34,802 nucleotides of DNA from Methanofollis sp. (GCA_028696365.1 JAQVHG010000002.1:1-34802); one strand, 5' to 3'. Positions 7,743-17,356 are shown, counted from the first letter of the stretch. Numbers and translations are program-made. The notes: generated from the sequence alone by a model not told the origin.

Positions 7743-8883
7743 CCGTGCCGGTATCTCGGACTCAACATCGGCGATCAGAGATCTTCACCGCACATACTGT
7801 CTCTGCGGAGTGCCGAGAAACGATCTTCTCTCGGTCCCGGACGCACTTCTCCTCTATCTCTCTTCGATTCTGCGGAATGAAGAGACGAATCCACCAGAAT
7901 GCAGTCCAGAAGTATGGCGAGCCCTTCTCCAAAGCCTATACCCACACTGGGTTACTCCGATCCTGTATGGATATCTCAGGTCATGGGACCAGGCGCACCT
8001 CCCTCCCCCTGAGATCATGGAGGCCATGCGCCGCGAATATCTCATCAGCAAGGGCCGCTCGGTCCAGATGGACCATCAACTCAACGAACTCCTCGCTGCA
8101 GCAGAGGAGCAGGGGACCAGAATATTGATCCTGAAAGGCCCTGCCTTCGCCAGATCGATCTACCCTGATCCCGCAATGCGGGACGGGAGCGATCTCGATG
8201 TGCTGGTCTGCCCTGATCTGGTGGAAGAGACTGAAGACCTTCTCACTGCTCTTGGGTATCAGTGTGATGAGAAAAAATTTGCAGTCTCAAAGAACTATTA
8301 TCATGAAGAGACATTTTACCCGAAAAAAATTGATCAGGGGCGCGTCGCGGTCGATCTCCACTGGCGATGCACGCCGTCACTTGGGTTCACCCTCGCTATC
8401 CCGCCTGAAGAACTCTTCTCACAGGCTGTCACCGTCCACACCGATCAATTCTCATTTGAGACACTGGGCCCCAGAGATGCCTTCCTGCATATGGCATCGC
8501 ATATGATCTATGGTCACACAAGAGACATACGTCTCACCTGGGTCCATGACATTGCCCTCCTTGCCGATCGTCTCAGGGGTCCTGAGGACTGGACGGCAGT
8601 GAGGGAGGCGTGTCATGGATGGGGGGCACGGAATGCCGTCGAGGTCGCCCTTACTATGGCAGAGGTCTGGACAGGCCTCACTCTCCCTAAAGGATTCAAC
8701 GACTTTGATCAGTGGCCGACGCCGTCTGAGAAAGAGATGGCGATCTGGCCCGATCTCCTGAGAAAAGATCGATCGATTCGATCCTATTTGAAACTCAGGC
8801 TCTCAGCGTTGCCTGACAGAAGAGAGAAGATCCATATACTGAGGTATCTTGCCTGGCGTGAGATGAAGAATCGAATCAGGTGA
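7735..8883 (+). CDS. Nucleotidyltransferase family protein (NTP_transf_5-like)
   Basis: ILILKGPAFARSIYPDPAMRDGSDLDVLVCPDLVEETEDLLTALGYQ ... VAVDLHWRCTPSL; SD gaggag at 7726; start overlaps the peptidase stop by 8 bp. Confidence 0.8.
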   Translation: MSDRAGISDSTSAIRDLHRTYCLCGVPRNDLLSVPDALLLYLSSILRNEETNPPECSPEVWRALLQSLYPHWVTPILYGYLRSWDQAHLPPPEIMEAMRREYLISKGRSVQMDHQLNELLAAAEEQGTRILILKGPAFARSIYPDPAMRDGSDLDVLVCPDLVEETEDLLTALGYQCDEKKFAVSKNYYHEETFYPKKIDQGRVAVDLHWRCTPSLGFTLAIPPEELFSQAVTVHTDQFSFETLGPRDAFLHMASHMIYGHTRDIRLTWVHDIALLADRLRGPEDWTAVREACHGWGARNAVEVALTMAEVWTGLTLPKGFNDFDQWPTPSEKEMAIWPDLLRKDRSIRSYLKLRLSALPDRREKIHILRYLAWREMKNRIR

Positions 8884-8993
8884 TCTGAGGTCGTTACGGC
8901 CCCTGTTATCATTCCATATTGTCTTTATCCTGCCTCGCCTCCCACACGCTGATATGTCAGGAGCGCGTCAGAGTCCCGCTGGGGTGAGACCAC

Positions 8994-9668
8994 ATGAGAG
9001 TATCGATGACGTACCTGATTGTATGCCTGGCCGGGCTGATGGTCGTCGGAGTCTCTGCCATGTCACCGCCGGCATGGGTGGGGCCTGGCACGACCGTCAC
9101 CTATGAGGCCGCATTGACGCCGTACTATGCAATCGACTCTGACGATCCCCTTGAGAGGTGGGTGCACTATGAGGGGACTGGAGTGTACGGCTTCTGGATC
9201 GACAGGGTCACCGGGTGGGACGAGACCGGGTATTATGGAGACGCAACCGTGATCAGCGCCTTTGACGGCAGCACCATGGTGGAGGGTGAGTGGTCGTACC
9301 AGCCTGGAGATCCAGGCATGGGCCTTTTCTGGGTTGATCTCGACGGCATCGCCTTCAGTGAGGAGAATCTTGTCGCGGAAGGGCCGATGGAAGCCGCCGG
9401 AGAGGTGTGGGACGCCCAGGCATATTACTATGCATCGATAGGGAACACCTTCGACGTACGGTTCATCGTGGACAAGGAGAGCGGGCTCCTCCTCAGCAAG
9501 ACCGAGGGGTTGACTGGTGCAGATGGCCGGATGCAACGGGCAATCTACCTCCTGCAGTCGATCGAAAACCCACAGCCAGGGATGGGTGCACCTGAGGAGA
9601 ATGTCTCGTGCGAGGGAAGCGAAGCTCAGAAAAAAATGGGCGTGAGAGGGCCGATACGTAGAGGATAG
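8994..9668 (+). CDS. Secreted protein with N-terminal signal peptide, unknown function
   Basis: MRVSMTYLIVCLAGLMVVGVSAMSPPAW hydrophobic signal-like segment; 224 aa, Gly/Trp/Tyr/Asp-rich. Confidence 0.7.
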   Translation: MRVSMTYLIVCLAGLMVVGVSAMSPPAWVGPGTTVTYEAALTPYYAIDSDDPLERWVHYEGTGVYGFWIDRVTGWDETGYYGDATVISAFDGSTMVEGEWSYQPGDPGMGLFWVDLDGIAFSEENLVAEGPMEAAGEVWDAQAYYYASIGNTFDVRFIVDKESGLLLSKTEGLTGADGRMQRAIYLLQSIENPQPGMGAPEENVSCEGSEAQKKMGVRGPIRRG

Positions 9669-9974
9669 AAAATTCTTCTGATGGATCGGCGGCCCCGAAT
9701 CGTCAAATTTTTCCTGCAATCTCGTGCCGGGGGGAAACCCCCCCCTAACCCACCCCCACGACGAAGAGAGCCGAGGGGCGGCATGACGCTCGACTTCGAT
9801 TCGCTCCTCGAACGGAAGGATGAGGGTCAGGAATTGATCCAGTTCTGACATGATATTTTGATCCTGTACTTGAGCCCAAAGTTCATGCTCAATTCTACTC
9901 GGCTTCAACGTGATATGACAAGTTCAAACTCTCATGCAAACCTGAAGAAATAATCATCAGGATCATTTTCATGG

Positions 9975-10313
9975 AGCATATCCCAAAACTGTCTTGGGAT
10001 AAACATCTGCGATCCTCCGCCAATCTTCATCAGGGGGGGTTAGGGGTCGGGACTTCCCTCGATGGAGAAGAGAGTGTAGAATTCCTGGAAGGAAGCAGAA
10101 GCACTTCGGTTCGAGGTAACCATCTTCACGATCACCGCTCTGCCTTCCCGGCCCTATCTTCATCCTGGGGGTCCGGGGGCAGAGCCCCCGGCTCGAGCAT
10201 GGGGGAAGGCGACGAATGCATTTGTGCCCGATGAAAACACAAGGATCTCTTCATTATCATCCGTCGCTCTCATAGGCAAAGAGAAGGGCAGGAAAGTTTT
10301 GGGATGACTTCAT
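9975..10313. repeat. Modular intergenic repeat, type-A termini
   Basis: gagcatatcccaaaactgtc ... ggaaagttttgggatgacttcat; core ccgggggcagagcccccgg. Confidence 0.8.
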
Positions 10314-10315
10314 GG

Positions 10316-10551
10316 TAAACCCTCTAGACTAGGCTCTCTGTCGGGGGGCGTGCCGCCCCCCGAACCCCCCGCCACACGAGAGGTCGAGGACGGCAGCACT
10401 CTCTTTATGGCCCCATCTATTCTGCCTTCCCGACCCTACCGACCCTATCGTGATCCCAGGGGTCCGGGCGGCACTCGCCCCCGGCCAAAGGGGTAGGAAG
10501 GCGGGAGACACACGTCTCCCCCACACAAGAGGCGAGGGGTTCTACAGAGTT
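10316..10551. repeat. Modular intergenic repeat, type-B (left end degenerate)
   Basis: aaaccctctag ... gaggggttctacagagtt; core cggggggcgtgccgccccccg. Confidence 0.7.
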
Positions 10552-10720
10552 ATCTTTCCCTCTTCTCCCTTCTCTTTGGTTCATCCCCTCTGATCGGCGT
10601 GCCTCCCCTCACCCTCACATCGGAGTCTCTCGAAGATCGTCGTCGTCTCGATTCCAATTCCCTTCGGTCGTCGTCGGAAAAATGCTCTGCATTTTCCGTA
10701 CACGAAAAAATATTCCATTA

Positions 10721-11059
10721 GCATATCCCAAAACTCTCTAGGGTCGAAGTTCTCCTCGAACTGAAGTGCTTCCTTCCAGAAATTTGAAACGCTCTCCTCG
10801 ACCGGGAGGCTTGGCCGCCCCCCGGACCCCCCCGCTGATGAAGAGTGGTGAAGGATTGCGTACTGTCTTCATGATCTTAACTCTATCTTCCCCCCGTCCC
10901 CATCGCCATCCTTGGGGTCCGGGGGCAGAGCCCCCGGCGTGAGTGAGGGGGGAGCTGACGAATACATGGGTGCGCGATGAAAAAACTGGGATCTCTTCAT
11001 TGCCACCTATCGCTCTCAATCGGTGAGGAGGAGGGTCGGAGAGTTTGGGGATGACCTCC
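10721..11059. repeat. Modular intergenic repeat, type-A termini
   Basis: gcatatcccaaaactctc ... gagagtttggggatgacctcc; near-colinear with the 31157-31495 copy. Confidence 0.85.
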
Positions 11060-11262
11060 ATATTTTTTCTCCCCTGAAAATCTCCGATCGCTTATGTTTC
11101 CAAGTTCGTTATCGCTCACGCTCATTCTTCGGGATGAAGAAAGGAGCAGGAACGCACAATGTCGTCCTTCATCACATCCTGATGCAAGGAATCGAAGTTG
11201 AGATGACAAAAGAGAACGTTCTCTACAAATCCGAGAACTCAAAGAAAAAAAGATTAAAAGAT

Positions 11263-12507
11263 TTATTCCTTCTGGAAGATGTTGAAGATCTGGTCGCTGC
11301 CAGTGGCGGCGAGCCGGTCCCTCTCCTCGTTCTCCTCGACAAGCGCAAGGAGCGGGAGGGTCATGTCGACACCCGGCACAAACCCGAACATCTCCTGGAG
11401 GTCGACCTGGAGGGCGTGCATGAACAGCGAGTTCGGGATGTCCATGGCACAGAGTTCCTCGCACTGACCACAGTTGACACAGGAGTCAGAGATGTGGGCA
11501 AACCTGATGAGGTGGAACATGAAGTTCGGCGGGACCTCACCTGGCTTGACCAGGTACGGCTTCTTGGTGGAGCACTCGACACAGTAGCAGATCGGACAGT
11601 TTTCGATGCACTGGTAGCACTTGATACACCGGGAAGTCTCCTCGATGATCTTCTTCAGGCGGTCGCTGCCTTCACCGAGCGCGGCGAAGTCCTTTGCACG
11701 CCAGGAGTCCCCGAGCTTGAGCATGGCGTTCTCGACCTTACCGCGGATCTCGATACCCTTCGGGTTCGGAGCCTCGGTGGCGAGCTTGCCTGCCTTGACG
11801 GCCTCGTCGAGGATCTTTGCGCCCTTCTCAGAGCAGACCTCGATGAAGGTGGCCTTGCCGGCCTTGTCACCGATGACACCCCAGTTCCCGCAGGCAAGGT
11901 CGGCCTGACGTGGAACCTTGGTCTTGCACCGGCGGCAGTTGGACCTGCGGCCATAGCCTTCCTCTTCGAGCTCGTCCATCTTGATGCCCTTGTGCTCACC
12001 GTCGGCAGTCTCGATGATGAACTGACCCTTGTCGATCTCTTCTTTCACGACAGTGTCAGGGTCGGTCTCGAACTTGTCGGCGATCATCCTGCGAGCGGTG
12101 ACCGGGCTGACCGTACCACCACAGTTGAGGCCGATCATCACGACATTGTCGAGGTTGATCTGCTTCCTCTTGGCAAGTTCGTAGATACCCATTGCGTCGC
12201 AGCCCTTGACGGTGACCGCGATCTTCATGTCGTTTGCACCGTTGAGGTACTTCTTGAAGAGCTTGGAGAGCAGGAGCGTCCCACAGTGGAGGGACCCCGC
12301 AGTCTCTGCGATCTCTTCTGGGTTGGTGATGAGGGTCGGGACTGCATCGTAGATATCCGCACCCTTCTTCACGGCCAGGACCGCGTCGACCATCTTGCTC
12401 TCAAGGGCGTACTTGAGGAGCGAAGAGACCGCACCGCCGCACTCACCCTTTGCAAGGAGGTCCTCGTCGGTCGACCATGCATAATACATATCGCCTTTTG
12501 CTGACAT
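11263..12507 (-). CDS. fdhB: Formate dehydrogenase subunit beta (F420-reducing, FrhB/FdhB family)
   Basis: MSAKGDMYYAWSTDEDLLAKGECGGAVSSLLKYALE..., ferredoxin-type CIKCYQCIENCPICYC and CVNCGQCEELCAMDIP motifs; 3 bp downstream of fdhA. Confidence 0.93.
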   Translation of the reverse strand: MSAKGDMYYAWSTDEDLLAKGECGGAVSSLLKYALESKMVDAVLAVKKGADIYDAVPTLITNPEEIAETAGSLHCGTLLLSKLFKKYLNGANDMKIAVTVKGCDAMGIYELAKRKQINLDNVVMIGLNCGGTVSPVTARRMIADKFETDPDTVVKEEIDKGQFIIETADGEHKGIKMDELEEEGYGRRSNCRRCKTKVPRQADLACGNWGVIGDKAGKATFIEVCSEKGAKILDEAVKAGKLATEAPNPKGIEIRGKVENAMLKLGDSWRAKDFAALGEGSDRLKKIIEETSRCIKCYQCIENCPICYCVECSTKKPYLVKPGEVPPNFMFHLIRFAHISDSCVNCGQCEELCAMDIPNSLFMHALQVDLQEMFGFVPGVDMTLPLLALVEENEERDRLAATGSDQIFNIFQKE

Positions 12508-12509
12508 TT

Positions 12510-14576
12510 TCAGGCCTCCTGGATCTTCTCAACCTTCACCGCACATGCCTTAAACTCCGGAATCTTTGCGATCGGGTCGAGGGCATTGTTGGTGAGGACG
12601 TTTGCTGCGCACTCAGCGAAGTGGAACGGCATGAAGGTGACGCCCTTCATAATGTCCTTCGTGACCTTTGCGGGCACGTTGACACTGCCACGGCGTGAGG
12701 TCGCCTTGACAATCTCACCATCAACGACGCCGATCTTCTCGGCATCCTCTGGGTTGATCTCGATCCAGCCGGTCGGAACCTCGGCGTGGAGGCTCTCAGA
12801 GCGGCGGGTCATGGTGCCGGTGTGCCAGTGGAAGAGACACCTGCCGGTGGTGAGAATGAGCGGATATTCCTCGTCTGGAACTTCCGCCGGCGGCTTGTAC
12901 TCAACGGCATGGAAGACACCGAGTCCGTCGGCGTGCGAGAACTTACCGATGTGGAGGATCGGGGTTCCCGGGTGTTCGGTGGACGGGCACGGCCAGTGGA
13001 GCCCCTCAGGCTTCTCCAGCCTCTCGTAGTTCATCCCGTGATAGGACGGGGTGACCTCGGCGATCTCGTTGAAGATCTCCTCAGCCGACTGGTACGGGAA
13101 CTGGTCGGCATAGCCCATCTTGGCAGCGAGCTCAGAGATGATCTGCCAGTCGAGCTTGGCGTCGCCTGGTGCGTCCTGGGCCTTGTGCCACATCTGGACA
13201 CGCCGCTCGGTCGAGGTCTGGGTGCCGGTCTTCTCTGCGTAGCAGGTGGCCGGGAGGATGACGTCGGCGAGGGCGGCGGTCTCGGTCATGAAGATGTCCT
13301 GCACAACCAGGAACTCGAGGCTCTTGAGTGCCTTCTCGACGTGAGTGAGGTCAGGGTCGGAGAGCATCGGGTTCTCGCCCATGATGTACATCGCCTTGAG
13401 TTCACCTGGGTTGTCGGTGAGGACGTCCATCATGACAGTGACCTCGTAGCCGTTCTTCGACTCGCAGATGCCGTCTGGGAAGCCCCATGCGTCGACGAAC
13501 TTCTTGTAGGCGGCTGGGTCGGTGACCTTCTGGTAGCCGGTGAAGGAGACCGGGAGTGCACCCATGTCGCAGGCGCCCTGCACGTTGTTCTGGCCACGGA
13601 GGGCGTTCACGCCTGAACCTGGCTTGCCCAGGTTGCCGGTGAGCATCTGGATGTTGGCGACGGACTTGACATTGTCCACGCCGGTGGTGTGCTGGGTGAT
13701 GCCCATCGAGTAGAGGATGGCGGAAGCCTCGGACTTGGCAAACCACTCGGTCGCCTGCTTCAGCTGCTCGACCGGGATGCCTGAGATCTTCGAGACGTTC
13801 TCGAAGGTGTAATCAGGCTTCATCACGACTTCTTTCAGCTTTTCGTAGTCCTTCGTGCGCTTCTCGATGAACTCCTTGTCTTCCCACCCGTTCTGGATGA
13901 TGTACTGCATCATGCCGTTGAGGATGGCGACGTCAGAGCCAGAGCGGAACTGCATGTACAGGTCGGCCTGCTTTGCAGTTGCGGTGTAGCGCGGGTCGGC
14001 GTAGATGATCTTTGCGCCGTTCATCTTTGCCTGGGCGATCTTCCTGCCGATGAGCGGGTGCTGCTCAAAGGTGTTGGACCCCAGGATAAAGAGACAGTTA
14101 GACTCGGCGATGTCGAGAATCGAGTTGGTCATCGCACCCGAGCCAAAGGAGGCGGCAAGCCCTGCGACGGTTGACGCGTGGCAGAGACGGGCACAGTGGT
14201 CGATGTGGGGCGTCTTGAGGACACCGCGGGCGAACTTCATCAGCGCGTAGTTTTCCTCGTTGGAAGTACGAGCCGATGAAAGACAGGCCATCTCGTCAGG
14301 CTTGAAGGACTTGAACTTCTGGGCGATGAGGTCGTAGGCCTCGTCCCAGGTTGCCTCAACAAACTTGCCGTCCTTCTTGATGAGCGGCGTGGTGAGGCGG
14401 TCCTCACGGTTCACAAATTCCCATGCATAGGTGCCCTTAGGGCAGACCTTGCCCTCGTTGACAGGGGAACGGTGGTACGGCTGGACGCCGCAGACCTTTC
14501 CGTCCTTGACAACGAGGTTGAAGGAACACCCGGTACCGCAGTACGGGCATGTCGTTCGAACATACTTTACGTCCAT
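12510..14576 (-). CDS. fdhA: Formate dehydrogenase subunit alpha (molybdopterin, Cys-type active site)
   Basis: CPYCGTGCSFNLVVKDGKVCGVQPYHRSPVNEGKVCPKG; HIDHCARLCHASTVAGLAASFGSGAMTNS, with Cys at the usual Sec position. Confidence 0.95.
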   Translation of the reverse strand: MDVKYVRTTCPYCGTGCSFNLVVKDGKVCGVQPYHRSPVNEGKVCPKGTYAWEFVNREDRLTTPLIKKDGKFVEATWDEAYDLIAQKFKSFKPDEMACLSSARTSNEENYALMKFARGVLKTPHIDHCARLCHASTVAGLAASFGSGAMTNSILDIAESNCLFILGSNTFEQHPLIGRKIAQAKMNGAKIIYADPRYTATAKQADLYMQFRSGSDVAILNGMMQYIIQNGWEDKEFIEKRTKDYEKLKEVVMKPDYTFENVSKISGIPVEQLKQATEWFAKSEASAILYSMGITQHTTGVDNVKSVANIQMLTGNLGKPGSGVNALRGQNNVQGACDMGALPVSFTGYQKVTDPAAYKKFVDAWGFPDGICESKNGYEVTVMMDVLTDNPGELKAMYIMGENPMLSDPDLTHVEKALKSLEFLVVQDIFMTETAALADVILPATCYAEKTGTQTSTERRVQMWHKAQDAPGDAKLDWQIISELAAKMGYADQFPYQSAEEIFNEIAEVTPSYHGMNYERLEKPEGLHWPCPSTEHPGTPILHIGKFSHADGLGVFHAVEYKPPAEVPDEEYPLILTTGRCLFHWHTGTMTRRSESLHAEVPTGWIEINPEDAEKIGVVDGEIVKATSRRGSVNVPAKVTKDIMKGVTFMPFHFAECAANVLTNNALDPIAKIPEFKACAVKVEKIQEA

Positions 14577-14765
14577 TGAAAAACCTCGGATAGAAAAATG
14601 TCACAGAGACGGCATATAAGGTTACCCCTTCTCGCGATCAAATTTGGTGAATAGTGGTGGACGGACGCCCTTGTGTCTCCCAATTTTGGAACTACACATA
14701 GTTAACCCACATGGGTTTTGATTTACCTACCTGTGCTGATAGATTAAAAATGTGGGGGAGCGCAG

Positions 14766-15401
14766 GTGTACCCCATGCAGGTGCCTGTGCCCCCCATGCT
14801 CGCCGACCTTGTCGCGACCTCGTTCTCAGCACTTGACGGTGTGGAATTCTCAGACCTCTCCAGATGCCCGGAATGCGGTGGGGAGGTGCGGGGGCATGAC
14901 ATGAAGAATCGGCGGTTTGCAGTGATCAAAACCGCAAAAGGACGCACCGAGATCACGGTCTGGGTGCAAAGATATTATTGTACTCAATGCGGGGCGCTCT
15001 GTTCGGCCCCGGCCCCGTTCTATCCTGACACCAGGGTGGGGGCGCCGGTCGTCGACCTCTGCCGAGTCTTTGCTGGAGAGTACTCTTTCAGCCGGGTGGC
15101 ACGGATACTCGGCGCCATGGGTATCGTCCTCGACCGTGGGTCGGTCAGGAATTATGCTGCTCTCGAACTTAAGCCTGTCCCGTCCATCGAACTCTGGGGA
15201 CTCCGCCTGCCAGGATCTCTCCTTTCACTCATCTCTCTTACCATCGACAGGAGTAAGGGGACTCCCGTCCCAGGGGCAGAAGTCCTCAGGGCCTGCGGTT
15301 TCCCAGCCGCAGACCGGGCACCGCTTCACCCGCCTGGGTCTCCGTCCGAGGAAGGGGATGAGCGGGATGAAGAGGAAGAGAAAGAAAAACGGGAGTTCTA
15401 A
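14766..15401 (+). CDS. Zinc-finger protein, possibly transposase-like; unknown function
   Basis: CPECGGEVRGHDMKNRRFAVIKTAKGRTEITVWVQRYYCTQCGALCSAPAPFYPDTRVGAPVVDLCRVFAGEYSFSRVARILGAMGI; C-terminal ~60 aa is low complexity and antisense to another likely gene. Confidence 0.6.
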   Translation: MYPMQVPVPPMLADLVATSFSALDGVEFSDLSRCPECGGEVRGHDMKNRRFAVIKTAKGRTEITVWVQRYYCTQCGALCSAPAPFYPDTRVGAPVVDLCRVFAGEYSFSRVARILGAMGIVLDRGSVRNYAALELKPVPSIELWGLRLPGSLLSLISLTIDRSKGTPVPGAEVLRACGFPAADRAPLHPPGSPSEEGDERDEEEEKEKREF

Positions 15402-15449
15402 GAGGAAACAGACCGCCGTAACGAGGAGCGAGCCTGCGAGGAGGAGCAA
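15225..15449 (-). CDS. Small membrane protein with C-terminal zinc ribbon
   Basis: MLLLAGSLLVTAVCFLLELPFFFLFLFIPLIPFLGRRPRRVKRCPVCGWETAGPEDFCPWDGSPLTPVDGKRDE; starts directly after the 15452-16384 stop on the same strand. Confidence 0.65.
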   Translation of the reverse strand: MLLLAGSLLVTAVCFLLELPFFFLFLFIPLIPFLGRRPRRVKRCPVCGWETAGPEDFCPWDGSPLTPVDGKRDE

Positions 15450-15451
15450 GC

Positions 15452-16384
15452 TCAGCGTAGCGGATCGCGTTCTGCCACCTCCAGGACGGCATACGCGGGC
15501 AGGGCGTCGGCCATGCCTTTGAGTTCACGGTTCAGGTCGGTGCCAGAGAGCATCTCGGCAAAGACCGGCGACCCGATCCCGCCGCAGAGGATCTGGGTGC
15601 ACCCCTGCGTCCCCATGCAGGTGCTGACCGCCCTGACGATCATCCCGGCCTGGGCAGACCAGCACTGGACGGCGATCCCCCGCGCCGCCTCTTCGCCGAT
15701 CTCTTCGAGGTCGGCGCAGACGACCCTGGAAAGCCGGCGCATTGCCGCTTCCACCGTGACCGGGCCGCCGTCAGGGGTGGCTGCGGTATAGTCTTCTGGT
15801 TTGATCTGGCCAAGGACCAGGTGGACGTCTCCGCTGCACGCAAAGTATTCGGTCGAGACCGGAGTGAAGACTCCTCCCACCTCGACGGCCCTGACCAGGG
15901 TGGCGACATTTGTCCTGAGCATCCCGGTGTAGACCAGGTAGCCCTGCTGAAGGCGAAGGAGGTCGGTAAGCCCACAGAGGTCGTCGAAGCGGTTGAGCGG
16001 GATGATGTCCGCAGTGGTGCTCCCGACGTCGAGGAGGGTGGCGTTGGGATAACGGCCGCGGAGATAGTCTGCAGAGGCCAGCCAGTTTGCAGCGGCGAGT
16101 TCGGGCACCGGGCCGTCATGGAAGGTCCCGTCGGTCCCGTAGAAGAGGGCGTCAGGGAAGGACTCCTGCACGGCGTCCACGATAAATTTGATGCCTTCGT
16201 TTTTGGATGAGAAACTGTCGGCAAGTTCGCCGCTCATCACGACTGCAGCGTTCTCTCCGTCTTTTGCATAGGGGGCGAGCAGGTCGGCGAGCGGGGCCTC
16301 CTTCCAGAGGGGGCAGTAGTGGATGTGGGCTCCGCCCCTGTCCACCACTTTCAGGTTTGCCCCGCCGATGTCGATGCCGATCAT
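15452..16384 (-). CDS. mfnF: Hydantoinase/oxoprolinase-type kinase, H4MPT-linked C1-transfer / methanofuran pathway (MfnF-like)
   Basis: MIGIDIGGANLKVVDRGG...LLDVGSTTADIIPL...; overlaps mfnD by ATGA. Confidence 0.8.
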   Translation of the reverse strand: MIGIDIGGANLKVVDRGGAHIHYCPLWKEAPLADLLAPYAKDGENAAVVMSGELADSFSSKNEGIKFIVDAVQESFPDALFYGTDGTFHDGPVPELAAANWLASADYLRGRYPNATLLDVGSTTADIIPLNRFDDLCGLTDLLRLQQGYLVYTGMLRTNVATLVRAVEVGGVFTPVSTEYFACSGDVHLVLGQIKPEDYTAATPDGGPVTVEAAMRRLSRVVCADLEEIGEEAARGIAVQCWSAQAGMIVRAVSTCMGTQGCTQILCGGIGSPVFAEMLSGTDLNRELKGMADALPAYAVLEVAERDPLR

Positions 16385-17271
16385 AGGGGCGTCACCCGTC
16401 CTTCACGGTCGAATTCCACTCTTCCTTTGAGATGCACCCCGTTGGCCGGCACCTTCCCGCAGGAAGCGTCGACGAGGAGGGAGGCGATCTCTTCCTCCAT
16501 GCAGACAGCGATCCCGACCATGCTCGTCGTCATCCTGGGGTTTACTTCCAGCACATAGGGGCGGTCGCCGACGATGAGGTCGACCCCTACATATCCCTGG
16601 CACCCAAGCACCGTCGCTGCTTTCACGGCGGTCTTGATGATCTCGTCTTTCATGGGGTGGTCGACGGGGGTCTCGCCGCCATGGTAGGCAAAGTAGCCGT
16701 CCTCGCCGAGGGAGATCTTCTGCCGGTTGAGAGAGAGGACGAGCGGTTCTGCACCTGAGAAGTAGAGGCAGGCTTCGCCGACGATCCGGCTCCCGATGAG
16801 GCTGACCGACATGGGTTCGCCCTCGATATATTCCTGCCCGATCTCGTCGGGGCCTGGGGCCGCCTCGGTGAGTCTGGTATTGTAGGTGTCGCACCCACGG
16901 ACCGGCTTGACCACCTTGAGCCCGTCGGTCTTCTCTGCAGGGACCGGGATACCGTGCGCAGCGAGCACCTCAAGCGAACGCTTCTTGTTGGCGCAGAGGG
17001 CGATGTTCATCGACCCACATCCGATGTTACGTGTGCAGTCTTCGAGTTTCTTGGTGAGGGGGGCGAGAAGGTGGTCGGGGGCGATGACCAGTCCGACGTC
17101 GCAGTCCGGGGCGAGGTCCTCGATCTCGGCCATCAGGTCACCACCGCGCGGGGAGACGACCTCGTAGCCACAGCGTGCAAAACTCTCAGAGAGGATCTTC
17201 AGCATGGCCCGCCCTTCCACCGCGAGGTCAGGGTCATGGAAGACTGTGTATTCAGCAAGAAATGCCCTCAT
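16381..17271 (-). CDS. mfnD: ATP-grasp enzyme, tyramine--L-glutamate ligase-like (MfnD)
   Basis: ATP-grasp pattern KVVKPVRGCDTYNTRL, CQGYVGVDLIVGDRPYVLEVNPRMTTSM; coupled to the mfnF-like gene. Confidence 0.8.
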   Translation of the reverse strand: MRAFLAEYTVFHDPDLAVEGRAMLKILSESFARCGYEVVSPRGGDLMAEIEDLAPDCDVGLVIAPDHLLAPLTKKLEDCTRNIGCGSMNIALCANKKRSLEVLAAHGIPVPAEKTDGLKVVKPVRGCDTYNTRLTEAAPGPDEIGQEYIEGEPMSVSLIGSRIVGEACLYFSGAEPLVLSLNRQKISLGEDGYFAYHGGETPVDHPMKDEIIKTAVKAATVLGCQGYVGVDLIVGDRPYVLEVNPRMTTSMVGIAVCMEEEIASLLVDASCGKVPANGVHLKGRVEFDREGRVTPL

Positions 17272-17356
17272 TCATTACTGGATTGGCACCGACCGAAGAT
17301 GTAGATATTGATCGCAAACGACTATCTGGGACGGGGGTACACTCATTCAACCAACG

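Noticed and set aside
9063-9908. 281-aa minus-strand ORF
   Set aside because: Antisense to the secreted-protein gene with a convincing signal peptide; no recognisable motif.
10329-10526. Small ORFs within the GC-rich repeats (e.g. 10329-10526, 10738-11061, 25466-25942, 32769-33035)
   Set aside because: They recur because the repeat core is recurrent; the frame is not preserved between copies.
11023-12504. 493-aa plus-strand ORF
   Set aside because: Antisense to fdhB, which has clear ferredoxin motifs; composition is a GC-rich shadow ORF.
12786-13616. 276-aa plus-strand ORF
   Set aside because: Antisense shadow of fdhA.
12510-14576. Selenocysteine in FdhA
   Set aside because: The active-site position reads ARLCH with a Cys codon; no in-frame TGA.
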